Shown: positions 45,275-57,583, numbered from the stretch's first letter. The stretch is DNA of 64,000 nt from Amoebophrya sp. A120 (GCA_905178155.1 CAJINV010000001.1:5181994-5245993), one strand, 5' to 3'. Notes: generated by a model not told the origin, from the letters alone. Numbers and translations are program-made.

Positions 45275-46214
45275 TCTCTGGTGGTTTTATTGTTCGCTGC
45301 TTCTCAGATGAAAACTAACGAGATGCTGATCGACAACAAGTCCGATTGCGCAGAATAAATCAATACAGAATATACATAGCAAGCCTAAACCAATGTTGGT
45401 ATGCCTGCCAGCCTACCAAAAGCAACGCGACAGATCACACATTGGCTTCTCGATCTAGATTTTCAATCCCTAAAGACGAAAAAACCAGGATTGACCATGA
45501 AACGATCGCAACATCAAAGGGACGAGCGATACGATGGCGATAAGACAAAACGATGCATGCGAAAAACCGAGACTTGGTAGTGCCCAAGTTCCGTTTACGA
45601 AACTCGACTTCTACAAAACAGACCACGAAACTGGCTTCGATCATGGGACAGTCGATCAGAAACGATCACGACAACGACATTGCGATAATCAAGGAAAAAT
45701 AAGCTAGTGCAACCTGCTATCCTTTTACCATTACATTGCGATCAGTCGGAGCGACCGTGGAAGAGCACTGCCCTCCCACGGGCCGGTCGGCCTAGTAAGT
45801 ACCTCCCGCACGTTGGGGCGGATACAGCTGCCTCCTTCGTCCGATTCAACAACGACCTCTTCCTCTGGCGCATTTTCTTGAGAATCTGAGCCAAGAATCA
45901 TGCAAAATCATAAAGCAACTTACCTATCATTTTCTATGATTTGTGCTGAAAATGAAAGTCAAAAACACCAATTCCGTTCTCTTGATTCGTTCTCTGATAT
46001 GAACTTCTACAAGCAACTATCCCTCGATCGCGCATCGGCGGGTTTTGTTGAAGAAACGAAACGAACTCCTAGCAAGACCGATTCGTTCCGCACGGAGACA
46101 CTCAACCTCGCCCTTCGAAGCGGTCGCGTTATGCGTCGCGTCACCCACTTCTAGGGAGAGCCCTCTACTGTTGGAAATCGGCAGCATCTGACGGCACTGC
46201 CTTGCTACAAGATT
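45275..46214. other. Spacer with an 84-codon plus-strand frame of doubtful value
   Basis: Between the B-box gene start and the stop of the duplicated secreted-protein gene. A plus-strand frame at 45900-46154 (MQNHKATYLSFSMICAENES) has ATG and stop but no support beyond length. The stretch 45654-45763 resembles 48748-48836 on the far side of the next gene. Confidence 0.4.
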
Positions 46215-48141
46215 TCAGTCGGTTCTCCTCACCCCTGCGCGCTGTTGTGCAACTTTCTCCCCGAGATCTCTGCCCTGGCGGCTAATCTCCGTCGCTTCCA
46301 CGTAGTTGTAGTCGAAGTTCCCATCGTCGAAGTTCCCATCGTCGAAGTTCCTCTAAGGCGACGACATAGCGTCTATGTCGTGGAAGCTCCTGTATTTGAA
46401 GATATGTAGAAGAGGATTGTAGAGCTCATGCACCACCAACTCGCAGTAGGCCCAAGATGAATTACACCTATGTGACTCTTACTTTTTCCGATGCCCGCTA
46501 GGACCTCCTTCTACTACCTGCAGCTAGAGATACACCACCTGCGTTGAAAACTCCTTATGGTTGTGCAACAAAAATAAATGCCGGTCACCTGAATACAGCT
46601 TGATGCTCCTGTGCATTTACATACGACAATCAGATAGAGGAAGCAAGTATGCGAAGTACACCATCACGGGGGCGAGTTTTCCTTGGCTTTGCCACTTCTC
46701 CACCACTCGCGACAGCCCCGGGTGTGAGTTCATGTGGCTTTGGATCGTGCGGCTCAAGTCGGTCCTAATGCTGGAAAACTTCCCAGTCTGATGATCGAGT
46801 AAAAAATCCTGGCCCGCGATCGAAGCCCTGCGTAGTTGCAAAAATATTTATATATTGCCATTTCTGTACCATCAGAAAAGTACAACAAGACACTCGCTAC
46901 TGGCTGAAAATAGATCACGAGCCCAAAAAACGATGAAAGCAACACTCATGCTGTCAACGAAGATACTCAGATACTGAATTTTTATCCACGGCACACAGCC
47001 ACAGTCAGTGCTCAGCAAAACTTTTGCTGAGGGCTGATGCGTGATGGTGGCTGTTCCGAGAAATAAACGGTACCGCATGTAGTAGCTCGTCCGCTTCGTG
47101 TTACTGCCCATTGCTTTGTCCGCTTCTTCGCACAACCAGTTGTACACCTTTTGCATCGTGTCGGATTCGAAGTTGAAGCTTCTCTGGGACGCAAAATATC
47201 CACCTGCTTGGAAGGTAATCTCTCGAGCGTTGTCGAAGTTCCTGTATTTGAAGATAGGTAGAAGAGGATTGTAGAGCTGATGCACCACCACCCCGCAGTC
47301 GGCCCAAGATGAAAACCTGTGCGACTCTGACTTTTTCCGATGCCTGGGACCTCCTTGTACTACCTGCAGCTAGAGACACACCACTTTCGTTGAAAACTCC
47401 TTGAATTGTGCAACAGAAAATGCCGGTCACCTGAATACAGCTTGATGCTCCTGTGCATTTACATACGACGATCAAATATCGGAAGTAAGTATGTGAAGTA
47501 CACAACGACGCGCACGAGTTCTCCTTCCCTTTGCCACTTCTCCACCACTCGCGACAGCCCCAGGTGTGAGCTCATGTGGCTTTGGATCGTGCGGCTCAAG
47601 TCGGTCCTAATGCTGTAAAACTTCCCAGTCTGATGATCGAATAAAAACGGCTGGCCCCTGATCGAAGCCCTGCGTTGCAAAGATATGTATCATTTCTGTA
47701 CCATCAGAAAAGTAGAATACAACAAACGCTACTGGCTGAAAATAGATCACGAGCCCGAAAAACGAAAGCAACACTCATACTGTAATCGAAGATACTCAGA
47801 TACTGAATTGTCATCCACGGTACACAGCCACGATCAGTGCTCAGCAAAACTTTTGCTGAGCAATGATGGGTGATGGTGGCTGTTCCGAGAAATAAACGGT
47901 ACCGCATGTAGTAGCTCTTCCGCTTCGTACTGCCTATCCGTTTGTCATTGTCCGCTTCTTCGCACAACCAGTCGTATACTTCTTGCATCGTTCCGGATTC
48001 AAAGTTGAAGCTCTTCTGGGACGACGCAACAGCCCCACCTGCTTCGAAGGTAATCGTGGTCGCGCTTGCGAGTGCACCGTACTGCAGGAGCACCAATAAC
48101 ATGCGCAAGAGCGCCCCGCAGCGTGGACTGTGCATCGTCAT
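46215..48141 (-). CDS. Secreted protein gene with internally duplicated module, function unknown
   Basis: ATG at 48141 (MTMHSPRCGALLRMLLVLLQ...) gives a clear signal peptide, cleaved near ...GALASA. Approximate exons: 48141-47865, 47674-47510, 47398-47363, 47234-47030, 46822-46675, 46555-46515 and 46340-46215. The module ITFEAGG...FNFESGTMQEVYDWLCEEAD... plus FDHQTGKFYSIRTDLSRTIQ...LGLSRVVEKWQ plus GVFNESGVSLAA occurs twice in tandem. The second set reads ITFQAGG, FNFESDTMQKVYNWLCEEAD, DHQTGKFSSIRTDLSRTIQ and GVFNAGGVSLAA. Only the upstream copy has a signal peptide, so I read this as one gene with two modules rather than two genes. The last exon contains NFDDGNFDDGNFDYNYVEAT and ends at 46215. 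I do not recognise the fold. Two separate genes, the second a pseudogene, remain possible. Confidence 0.6.
46389..48060 (-). repeat. Tandem duplication of about 0.85 kb (exons and introns)
   Basis: 46389-47240 and 47241-48060 align along their whole length, including introns, with scattered substitutions and small indels. The shared intron contains a palindrome (TGCTCAGCAAAA / TTTTGCTGAGCA around a single C) at 47838-47862, with a slightly shortened version at 47011-47031. Similarity across introns points to a fairly recent event. Confidence 0.85.
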
Positions 48142-49008
48142 CGTGTTCCGGTCGGCCTTCGTAAATTGAAAGTCAAAATTTGCCTTGTGAACCGAAGTCA
48201 AGTGTTGCCCCGTGGGGTGTCGGTAAACGTAGAGTAAACAAAAGCCGATTTTGATGTAGAAACTTTTTCAACTTCTGGTGGCGGCCTCTACAGCCAGAAG
48301 AATCTTTGGCTTTTTGTAGCGTCCTTGTAGCAGTAGACGGGGCGACTCTACTTCCTGTAGTGGTCGCAGCTGCTTGGATTACTTGTTTATCTGTTTAAGC
48401 TACTAGTTTTTGAATCCGTGTCTCAGGTCGCGGTCCTGCTTATACTAAATATCACAGTAATACTCCATGGAAAAACACTGACGAAACCGTCTAAGTCGAT
48501 AAACAGCATCCAACAAGCCGCCCCAAGGCGTCACAAAAATCACCCTAGAAAAAGAACATAGATCTGGCTCTATGATCAAGTTGATCCAAGAACTATTAAA
48601 GCTCTCTCAAGTCCGGCCTGAACGTCGATCGCCAACAGATCTTTTTGTTTTTCGTATTCGTACACATGATAAAGAGGATCCGGCGAACCGGGGCGGGAGC
48701 AGTATTTGTATTCATATCAATCAATCAGAAGAAGCTATACGAAACGATGACGATCAGAAACGATCACGACATTGCGATGCTTAGCCTGCTATTCTTCCAC
48801 GATGACATTGATTCCAGTCCGAGCGACCCTGGGACGACACCGACAAATTACTCTAACAGCAACCGAAGATGAAGTCAACAGATTTACCACCCTGCGCAAA
48901 CAATTACATAGGGTCTCAGCGCAACACGCCATGACAAGGTGAAGGTGGTATGTTTTTCATGTGCTTGTTGTCGTCAAGAAGGAAGATGAACCAACACTCA
49001 GTCCGCAA
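48142..49008. other. Spacer without a supported gene
   Basis: About 870 bases 5' of the secreted-protein gene and 3' of the leucine-rich-repeat gene. Plus-strand frames at 48572-48872 are short and lack motifs. One copy of the flanking repeat lies at 48748-48836. Confidence 0.45.
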
Positions 49009-50802
49009 TCAGTGAAGGACGGCACACGTTTTGTTAAAGGTTTTCATGCCTCGCAAAGCGATGTCTCGGTCGTTGCTGCCCATCTCCACGCCGCTGTTGT
49101 TACGAACGTCCAGGAGGTGCAGGTTCGGCCCTGCTTTTGCAATGGCCGCCACGAGCGTGCTGAAGCCGGCATCGGTAATCTGAATAGCCTGCGCCGAGAC
49201 TGATTCGAGAGTGGGACAGATCGCAGTTGCCGCGTCCATTTTCCGGGCATGTTTTCGCCCCAACTGCGTCACGCGCTTGGCCTGTTGCATTGGTCAAATT
49301 TGGCTATTGGAAGGGCGTCGTCAGAATTGTACTTCAGCCGGAATCATGACACGAAAGGTTTCCATACTTCAGCAGAGCTGCAGACATAAGTTTTAGAAAG
49401 ACGAGTTCTAGTTCAACCTTCTCTGCTTTAGCGTTGTTGGTGTGCGGCTCTGAAGTGTGGCAGAGCATCTGAGCAAGCACGCGGCTCCCGTCGTCCTGAA
49501 TCGGATTGGCATCTAGGCATATTGCGTGAAGAGGTATCTCTTGTTGCAGAATCGCTGCGAACAAAGCGTCGAGCGCCGTTCCACCGAGATTGCAGTTTCG
49601 GAAGTTCAGTATCCGCACGTCCCGTAGCTGTAGTGTCTGCCCACTGGTCACTTGGAATCCTGCGGCCTGTGACAATGCTCCAGGAGGCTCGCTCTCCGAA
49701 GGTTCTATGTTTATTTTTGTATTGCTATAGGGCAGAATGTAGTACGGACGGTAACAGAATCTACCAATGCGATGAAACAGAAACACCAACGAGACTCCGA
49801 AAATGCGAATGGTGAATGAAACGAAGTCTACTTCTATACCGTATACCAATTTGCTCTTTTTCCTTGTCCGCCCATACTCGAGAAGTATCTCCGGGAGCCG
49901 CTGCTCGCTGAAGCGCAGCCATGGCGCTAGCCGTTGTAGAACCGCTCGTCGCACGTGCCTCTGGTTCAATCTCTTCGATCAAAATATCGTCCGTTTCGCT
50001 CGTAGTCGCCGCAGCACCACTTCCAGCCGATTCACTGGCAGTGCCATCCCGCTTTGCTGCAGCACTGGAAGGAGATGAAGAGGCTCCAGCCGTTCCGTCT
50101 GCCTCTTTCCTGTTTTCCCAAGTGTAGATGAGCTTTTGCCACCCTAGGCGCTGCATGTTTTCAATGTGCTCCTCCATTTCGGTCCTCAGTTCCACCTTTC
50201 GTTCATCCGCCTCCGTCTCCATCTCCTTGGCCTTCTTGCGCTTTGAGGTCGCAGTGGCAAAGTCCTTTTCCTGTGTTCAGATTCAACATGATTTATCATT
50301 GCGCGACGTAGCTCTATGGGGAAAAAACAAACCGCATATTCGAAATTATGAAAAACGCAAGCTTTCCTTGCGTCTTCTGCCGATTCATTGCATCTTCTAT
50401 TGCCCAAATTTACAACCGCATCATTGTCTAGTACTTGTTGAACAAGACAATTATATCCCCGACTACCTTCCCGGCTTTCTTTCGCAGCTCCTGCGCGGCG
50501 GCGTACTTGCGGACCTGTGCTTCGAACTCTCGCTTGTTGTTTTCCACGGCGATCTCCAGCTTTCGGTCACTGAGATCCACGTGGGACAGGTCCAGTTTCT
50601 GCGGCGAATCAGCAGTGCTTGTTTTCAGTGCCGCAGCTATTCGGTCTTCCACTACAGAAATTGGCGTCGTCCAACACGATTCCGACAGTCCAAGCTTTTG
50701 CAGCACCGCCTCGCGAGACCCCGCAACTTCCGAGGGGAAGCGCAGGACGCAGACGCTCCCGCCATCGGCGTCGTGGTCACCGCCTTTATTCAAGGCACCC
50801 AT
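49009..50802 (-). CDS. Leucine-rich-repeat (RNase-inhibitor-like) protein with coiled-coil N-terminus
   Basis: ATG at 50802 (MGALNKGGDHDADGGSVCVL). Exons: 50802-50466, 50275-49847, about 49705-49393 and about 49290-49009. The first junction is GT-AG and in phase 0 (LRKKAGK joined to EKDFATATSKRKKAKE). The first half is helical and charged (KREFEAQVRKYAAAQELRKK, EADERKVELRTEMEEHIENM) and looks like a coiled coil, followed by a Ser/Ala/Glu-rich linker. The second half has two repeats of LRR type: LRDVRILNFRNCNLGGTALD...ALFAAIL and ICLDANPIQDDGSRVLAQML, then ITDAGFSTLVAAIAKAGPNL...HLLDVRNN. Such repeats mediate protein binding. No signal or membrane segment. The junctions of the last two exons are approximate. 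Confidence 0.65.
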
Positions 50803-51509
50803 GATCAACACGGCAGAGCAAAACGATCAGACGAAAAGCTAAAGCAACAACTCGTCTCTGCGAGAAGATAAACAAGGGAGTAGATTGTATAGTATTTCTC
50901 TCAAAAATGGTTCCTCTGCTGGGCCGCGGGTTTTTATTGTACTTGCCGAGATCAAGGAGAAAGAATGTTGACCCTCCTCTCGTCGCACTTCTTCAGATCT
51001 TTTTCTCCAGCACCTCCACCACAAAGGAAAACAGAAAATGTTGAAACCCCGCTCGCCCACAATCAATCTCTCTCATGCACCACTGGGTAAAAAAATGGAA
51101 ATGGATGGCGACATGTAACAACAAGGCCGCAGTCAAGGCTGAAAACAAACGCCGAGGCTTCTTTGAGGCGGCAGTTGGGACCACAGCACAGCAGCTCGTG
51201 GTCGAGTGTGGTCGTAAAGGATTTCATTTTCAGTACGTGTCGCTTGTAAATTTTTTCTGAATATATGTACACTGCGCCCAAGGCGATACATGGGAGTTCC
51301 GCCGTCCCTCTGGGATAAAAATATCACCAGTTCGCCTTGATCTTATCCTGCGTTGCCACTGCAAAAACGCGACCACCGCCGCCCGCTGCTTGGAAGCTGC
51401 AGGGCACTTGCGGTTCTTGCGGCACGAGAGGATTAGGCATTTTCACGCAGCCTGCGGGGCGTTTAGTGCAGCAGGTGGACCCGCGTACTAAGCCTTTGAC
51501 ACTTTCATC

Positions 51510-54268
51510 TTACCATCTGCCTCCGCCCTTTCCACCGCCGCCTTTTCCCTTGCCACCTTTTCCGCCGCCCTTGTTCTTTCCCCCCGAGGCCATGTGCTCG
51601 AAACTCACACCCGCTTTTGCGATTTCGCGTGCCGCAGACTGCGCTTTGTTGGCATCGCCTTCCCCGTACGCATTCTGGTCGAACTATCGTAAGGAAAAAT
51701 CCCCCCTCCCCATATCAAACGGAAGTTTCTGATGCTGGATTTGCGTATACAAATCGCGTTTGTCTTGCAGTAGAGGACTGCAGGCTTCTTCCATGCCTGA
51801 GTAGAGAAGTTTTGGCCTACGCGCTTAGCATGAGGAACGTCTATGCTGTAGGCCCAACAGCATCACAAACCGCCTGCATAATGCGGCAGAGCCTTTGGAG
51901 TTCTCTTCTTGCAGGACAGACGTGATTTGTGGTCTCAAATCAGCAAGACAAATTTTCGGAAACATACCTTTTCGATATGGGGAGGGGGGATTTTTCCTCT
52001 CAATACGAACGCCGCGAACTTTTTCGCGTCTTCACGCTCCTGCGCGGTGCGGAACCCGCCGGTGGTGTGTTTTCTGTTGAAATTGAGTTCTTATTTCACA
52101 GATACATTGACAGATTGATTCAAAGGCATTCGCAAAAAATTCGTCTGCAATTCGGAAATCGCAAACAGAAACATCACATCTCGGAGGGGGCCCCTAAATA
52201 CTTATTTCCTAAGGGACGAGTACAGCACTTCTACTTACCGAAAGTCCTGGCCGCCGTAGGTGTTGCCCCCGGCGTTTCCTTGCCCGGAAGCAGCGTTGCC
52301 GCCAAAATTTCCAGTGGAGATGGCCATGCCCTTCAGCCAGTTCGGTACGGCATTTCCGCTTTTCTCCAATTTCTCCAGAATTTCGTGTGCGTTACCCTTG
52401 TTCCGATTGTTCATGAAAGTTATTGCCATGCCCTTGTTCCCAATGCGCCCGGTTCGGCCGATGCGGTGCACGAAATCGTCGGAGCTCATCGCACAATCGT
52501 ACTGCACCACGAGGGCCACGTCGGGAATGTCCAGCCCCCGGGCGGCCACATCGGTCGCGATCATCACGGCTGTTGTGTTGATTGTGAAGTTGCAGCGAGT
52601 TGCCGCGCACCAGAAACAAGCAACCGAAAAAATGAATGTGATGGACGAAATCGAAGTGAACTAGGTGAAGTAAAGAAAAAAATTGCCTTCATCAATACGT
52701 GATATTTTGTTTTTGAAGTCTGCGAGCGAAGCCTCCCTCTGTGGCTGGGTCTTGTCTCCGTGAATGGATACAGTGCGGATTCCCATTTTTCCCAGAAATC
52801 TTTCCAAATCAGTTGCTGTCACCTTGGTATTGACGAAGACGAGGGCCGACCCTATCTGCCTGAGGTGGAGAAGGATTCCGTACCTGTTTTCAAGCGATAG
52901 TGATCATGTGTCTGAATTTACAAAAATGATAATGATATTTAATTCACTTTCTCGTTCATTTTCATCTGTTCGAGCGAATCATGCCAACCAGACCACGCAG
53001 CGCTTTTTGTTTTTTTCGTAACCTTTGGTCCAAAACAAAGTTGAACATGATGCAGCAAGACAAATGAGTACAAGAAGCTATCCTTGTCGTCGTCGTCCAC
53101 CCAGACCACTTTTTGCTTGATCGTCGTTGCCGCCGCCCCGACTTGGCCGACGGCGATGAAGATGTAGTCTTTCAAAAAGTCCTGCGCGAGAAACTGCACG
53201 CCCTCGGGGAAGGTGGCGCTGGTCATCACCGTCTGCCGGTTGCGGTTCATGCCCGACTTCTGCACGATTTTGCGAATCTGGGGCTCGAACCCGACGTCCA
53301 GCATGCGGTCCGCCTCGTCCAGAATCAAAGTATTGATCTTTGCCATCGTCAAGTGCTTGCGCTCGATCATGTCGTCGAGCCGCCCCGGCGTACCGATAAT
53401 GATGTCGGACCCGTTCCGCACTGCTGCGGTGGACTCACGGTACTCGACACCACCGTAAACGCACTGTGATTTTGGGAAATAAGTTTATCGTATACGTTTT
53501 TACCTTCGAACGGAAACAAACGTCTGGGAGTCTACAACACGATCCGTATCTACTGACTCAAACCACGTAAGTGAAGAGGGGAAGTAGTGAAAAAACTATA
53601 ATAGATGGGTGGTCGTCCCGGCGCTGCATCCTCGTATAATCATAATGTATGTTGACCTTGCTGCAAGAAATGAACAAGTAGACACGACGACATCAATAAA
53701 GTCGCAAACTTACCGCAAGGCATATGCCGGTGTTGCGGCAAAACTTCTGCGCCTCCTCGTGGATTTGCTGGCAAAGCTCACGTGTAGGGGCCATGACGAG
53801 CACCTTTGGCGCCGGCATGTTGTTGAACATGGAATCTCGGTAGCCCGCCTGCCCGCTGAGCACAAAGTGTATGCTTGGAAAGAGGAAAGCGCACGTTTTG
53901 CCGCTGCCCGTTTGCGCACTCGCCACGACATCCTTGTGCTTCAGGATGAGTGGTATGGCGTATTTTTGGACCGGGGTGGGCTTCCGGTACTCGCGCGGAA
54001 TGTTGCCCACCAGCTTGGGATTCAGGTTCCAGGATCGGGGCAGGTTCTGAAAATCCGAGAGCAACTCCAGGTCGGCCTGCGGCGGGGACACTTCGACCGG
54101 AATTTCATCCTGCTTTCGGAAAAATTCGTCTTTACTCAGATTGGTGCCCTGATAAGTCGAACTCGTTGCCGGCTGATGGTTCTGCGGCAGTGCACCTTGT
54201 CTAAGAGGAGGGTACTGTTGGCCCCCTCGATTGTAGGGGCCACTGTTCCCGCCACCTGCTCCGCGCAT
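51510..54268 (-). CDS. DEAD-box ATP-dependent RNA helicase, DDX3/Ded1-like (566 residues)
   Basis: ATG at 54268 (MRGAGGGNSGPYNRGGQQYP). Exons 54268-53714, 53463-53072, 52883-52699, 52569-52239, 52073-52006 and 51679-51510 sum exactly to 567 codons. Motifs in order: Q motif REYRKPTPVQKYAIPLIL; motif I AQTGSGKT; Ia PTRELCQQI; Ib TPGRLDD; II DEAD in LILDEADRMLDVGFEPQIRK; III SAT in TSATFPEGVQFLAQDF; IV ALVFVNTK; V ATDVAARGLDIPDV; VI HRIGRTGR. The spacing, FLKDYIFIAVGQVGAAATTI and QKVVWVDDDDK match DDX3/Ded1 rather than other DEAD-box groups. The C-terminus is Gly/Lys-rich (GGGKGGKGKGGGGKGGGRW). Such proteins remodel RNA in translation initiation. Four introns are GT-AG; the last is an introner-like element. 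Confidence 0.95.
51685..52005 (-). mobile_element. Introner-like element in the helicase gene (321 bp)
   Basis: Plus-strand start TATCGTAAGGAAAAATCCCC and inverted end down to CCTCTCAATA; arms match over about 33 bases including a CCCCCCTCCCC run. Exact 5-bp TSD CGAAC at 51680-51684 and 52006-52010. Exact excision gives KKFAAFDQNAYGEG. The first nine bases equal those of the element at 34961-35172. Confidence 0.9.
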
Positions 54269-54565
54269 TCTACTTCGCTTGTTGTTCCTTCTCACTAATT
54301 GTCGTAAAAATGAAAGGTAAAAACGTACTAGCTTATGTTCTTACTAATTTATGTTCTTCGGACACACATACGCATAGTTGTCGTCATTCTTTCGAGTGGT
54401 AATACAGGATGTAAAAATTCATCTCGTAAAAGCTTCTCTTGCGTGTTTGTCATAGGTCAAGGTCAACTTCGGCAGAAGCGACTCGACAATTTGGTTCTGA
54501 ATGCTCGTGCCGCTGCATGAAATTAATAAATTGTATGTCTTAAGAACGAAGTCTTGTTCGAAGTT

Positions 54566-54871
54566 TCAACTTCTTCTATTCATTTCCAACACCTGCTGCA
54601 CTAATCTTGAGCGTTTACGTAAGTATATTTCTTCTAAGCTTTTCAAGATCCTCTGCCGTTTCAGATTCGAAGTTGCTGCACGCAGCCCCGTATCTTCTTT
54701 TTCGGGAGATTGGCGACGAAATAGACAAGCAAGGCTGATCTTGCAACTGAGAATCTTGCACTGAACGACTATCACACGAACCACACACGCAATCGCAACG
54801 CAAGCAGAGAGTAGAGCAGCAGCAAGCACGAGTGGAGAAACCTGATCCTCTTCAAAGTATCTTTCTACCAA
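54566..54871 (-). CDS. Short frame with one hydrophobic helix, doubtful
   Basis: A 100-codon minus-strand frame contains SPLVLAAALLSACVAIACVV, a plausible membrane segment, followed by a basic helix (EEIYLRKRSRLVQQVLEMNR). It has no ATG at its start, so it would have to be an exon; an acceptor-like CAG precedes VSPLVL. I cannot link it to a neighbour. Confidence 0.25.
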   Translation of the reverse strand: MVERYFEEDQVSPLVLAAALLSACVAIACVVRVIVVQCKILSCKISLACLFRRQSPEKEDTGLRAATSNLKRQRILKSLEEIYLRKRSRLVQQVLEMNRRS

Positions 54872-55178
54872 AATCAGGCGATAATTAGTTGGTTACTTAG
54901 AAGAACCCGGGTCTATTCAAGAAACCGATAGGAGATGCACTTACGAGAACGACTCCTTTTGACGTGACCCGAAAACACCACTAGGAGTAGGAACGAAGAC
55001 GAACACAGGGAAAAGTAAAGCCGGCGTGGTCGCAGGCTACTCACGGTGCCTTCTTATTCCCTCCAGAAAGAGAACCCGATGTTGATCATGATTTCGCGTT
55101 TGCGTTATGGTTATGTGCATAAAAGTTTTAGCAGGATTCAGTGCACGTTGGAAGTCGCCTTCTTTTATCGAGGATCAT

Positions 55179-56931
55179 TCATGCCGTGGCGCGACACCGT
55201 TTTCGTCCTCGCGCGAACCAGCGACAGAGCCGGCCTGATTCGTCGCCGGTCCACAACTCGCGAGTGGAACTTTTGCTGTCCGCCGCCCGTAGGACTGCGC
55301 AACACCTCACCAGCTCCTCGTGCTTTTGTGCTGTGGACACACCGCCCGCCAGGTCGTGGTCACCGGCCATCCTCTGCGCGGCCACGACGTCTTTATTTTC
55401 CTTTACCCCGACATCCTCCTCCTCGTCCGCACTCTTTAGCCGACTCTTTAGCCGCTTGGCGACCGCAACACCGTCGGAAGTCGTTGCGTCGCTGCCCGAC
55501 GTGGCGCCGTCCTCCTGCCCGCTTCTCTCGGGTACGAAGTACTCGCCCTCCAGATGCGCGGACCCGATTTCCTGCACGGGCACGCACTGGGTCAAGTTCA
55601 GGTGAAATAGCATCATCGCGCCGTCGCAACTGCCCCCGAGCACGAAGATCTTGCCCTGCTCGAACCACATGCTGAGGACGCAGCCCAGGGTGTGGAAGCC
55701 GTCGCGCTCGCCGGACAAAAGCTGCTCGCACGACCGGATTTCGTCTGTGAACTGCACCAATCGGCGCAGCTGCCCGAACTCCTCCTTCCCGCCGAAACTC
55801 CAGACGCTGACCGTCTCGTTTGTGGAGGCACAGAGAACCACGGCGAACTCCTCGACGATGAGGAAGGACCGGACGTTTTCGTCGTTGTTGATCGTGAACA
55901 GAAAGCCCTCGTCCACATCCTGTTGCGCCAAAGTACCAGAGTCAACCTCGACCTCGCCGGCAGTAGTACTTCTACCGCCTTGATGTTCTGCGGCACCAGC
56001 TGCGCTGGACGAGGGGTTCGATATAGTTGTTGTCATGTCCACGTCGTCGACTGAGGAATTTCTGGAAACCCGTCGCGGATTCAGCACGGCCTGCTCCCAG
56101 ACGCGCATGTCCGTAAAGTTGACCAGCCCGTCGTCGCCGCCGGAAACCAGGATGTGCTCGCGCAAAAACGAAAGCTGGTTGATCACTTCCACGTGCAGGT
56201 GCTCGATGGGCGTGCCGATCCGCTGCAAACTGCTTTTCGAACCGTCAGCCGTGGTAATCACACGAAAAACCTCGATCACTTCGCGGCACGCCGCGACGAT
56301 CCGCAGCTGCGCGACCGACTCCGGCGTCAACACTATGTTCAAGCCTTTCGTTGTGTCGGCACTGGCTTTACTGTTCTTTCCGTTTGCCAATTTCGGTCCC
56401 GTGGAGCTGGAGGATGTGGAGGAAGAGTGTCCGTCTCCCGCACGGTAGACGGCACAGGCGTAGCACAGCGTACGGTCGTCCGCATCGATGCCCGTGTCCT
56501 GCCCCAACTCGGTTTCGGCCAGCACCTCGATCTTTCGCTTCTTTGCCGGTCCGGCAGCCCGCAGCAGGCGCAGACGGCCGTCCAGGCACGTGGTCACGAA
56601 CGTGTCGTCATTCACAAAAGAGATGTCAGTCACCATCGCAGGGTGCTCGAAACTACTTTCGGAAACCAGGTCGGAGCTGCGGAGAAGGTCGACAGAAAAA
56701 CTTCCGCCTGTCGTGATAAATTTTTGTGGAATCGGTGCGGTTTTGGAAAATGAAAATTCGGATTCGCAGATTATCAATACTACATGAATATTCTCACTAG
56801 AGATGTATGATCACGCGGCGCAGTACTAGATTTTATTTCCTACCTGTTCTACTGACGGCTGCAGCGACAGTGGCGCCGGTAGGACTAACCGTTAGTCGGA
56901 AGTACCCATCGGTACTCGTTGTAGTCGTCAT
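55179..56931 (-). CDS. WD40-repeat protein, WDR89-like (562 residues)
   Basis: Exon 1 56931-56844 (MTTTTSTDGYFRLTVSPTGA) joins exon 2 56779-55179 through a GT-AG intron in phase 1 (SRT-VLIICESEF), giving 563 codons with the stop. WD-like strands: VTDISFVNDDTFVTTCLDGR...LRLL; HILVSGGDDGLVNFTDMR; NDENVRSFLIVEEFAVVLCA...VSVWSF; GKIFVLGGSCDGAMMLFHLN; and a final HEELVRCCAV...LWTGDESGRLCRW. The order (early TTCLDGR, central SGGDDGLVNFTD, closing HEELVR with TGDESGRLCRW) is that of WDR89. Acidic and Ser-rich insertions (GHSSSTSSSSTG, KSADEEEDVG) lengthen it. WD40 propellers are protein-interaction platforms; the specific partner is unknown. Confidence 0.8.
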
Positions 56932-57583
56932 TTCCGCTGGTTCCGTTTCTTGTCGCCCGTTCGCACACTCGCTAGAGGATGGCGGTAAATGAGAATGACG
57001 TTGAAACTCACGACGACCAAATACTAATGCAGTTTTTATTTGAAGGGAATAAAAAGAGAATCCAACGGATACCTTCGATTACGACTCGACACTAAAGAGG
57101 AAAGCGCTTTTGAGTGTCTTCTTGTCTCTGTAAGTATGATCTATGTGTCTGTAACAAACGTCTCTCTAGGAAGCGCACACATCCAAATGTCCTGAAAATA
57201 ATTAAATTGGAATTTTGCATTGAGATTGAGGAGAGATCAACCACAGGAACAAACCCATCTCCAAATACTACTCCCTTGATCTTGGAGGAGAGCGGTTGTG
57301 TTTGCATTTGTTAATTCAGGATCATACGTTGATTCAAATCAGAAGCCAAGTACTTAATATGTATGTGTTGAGCCGAGATTGCTTGATCTCCTCGCAAAAA
57401 TTTTGTGTCCTCGTGTTTCTGATCATTACCGGAACTGAATGTAGAATCTACAACGCACTTGCAGTTCCAAATTCATTTGACTTGATCTTCTTTTACTTTC
57501 AGACGGAACGTGTGAGCCGCAATCTTCTCATGATCCTGGAGTAGAAAACCGACTAGCTCTACAGAACTCGCACGCCTGCAGTA

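Larger units (their letters stand above)
45654..48836. repeat. Related sequences flanking the secreted-protein gene
   Basis: 45654-45763 and 48748-48836 share GATCAGAAACGATCACGAC, ATTGCGAT, CCTGCTAT and GAGCGACC in the same order. The copies bracket the gene at 46215-48141 and its internal duplication, suggesting an older, larger segmental duplication in direct orientation. Confidence 0.5.
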
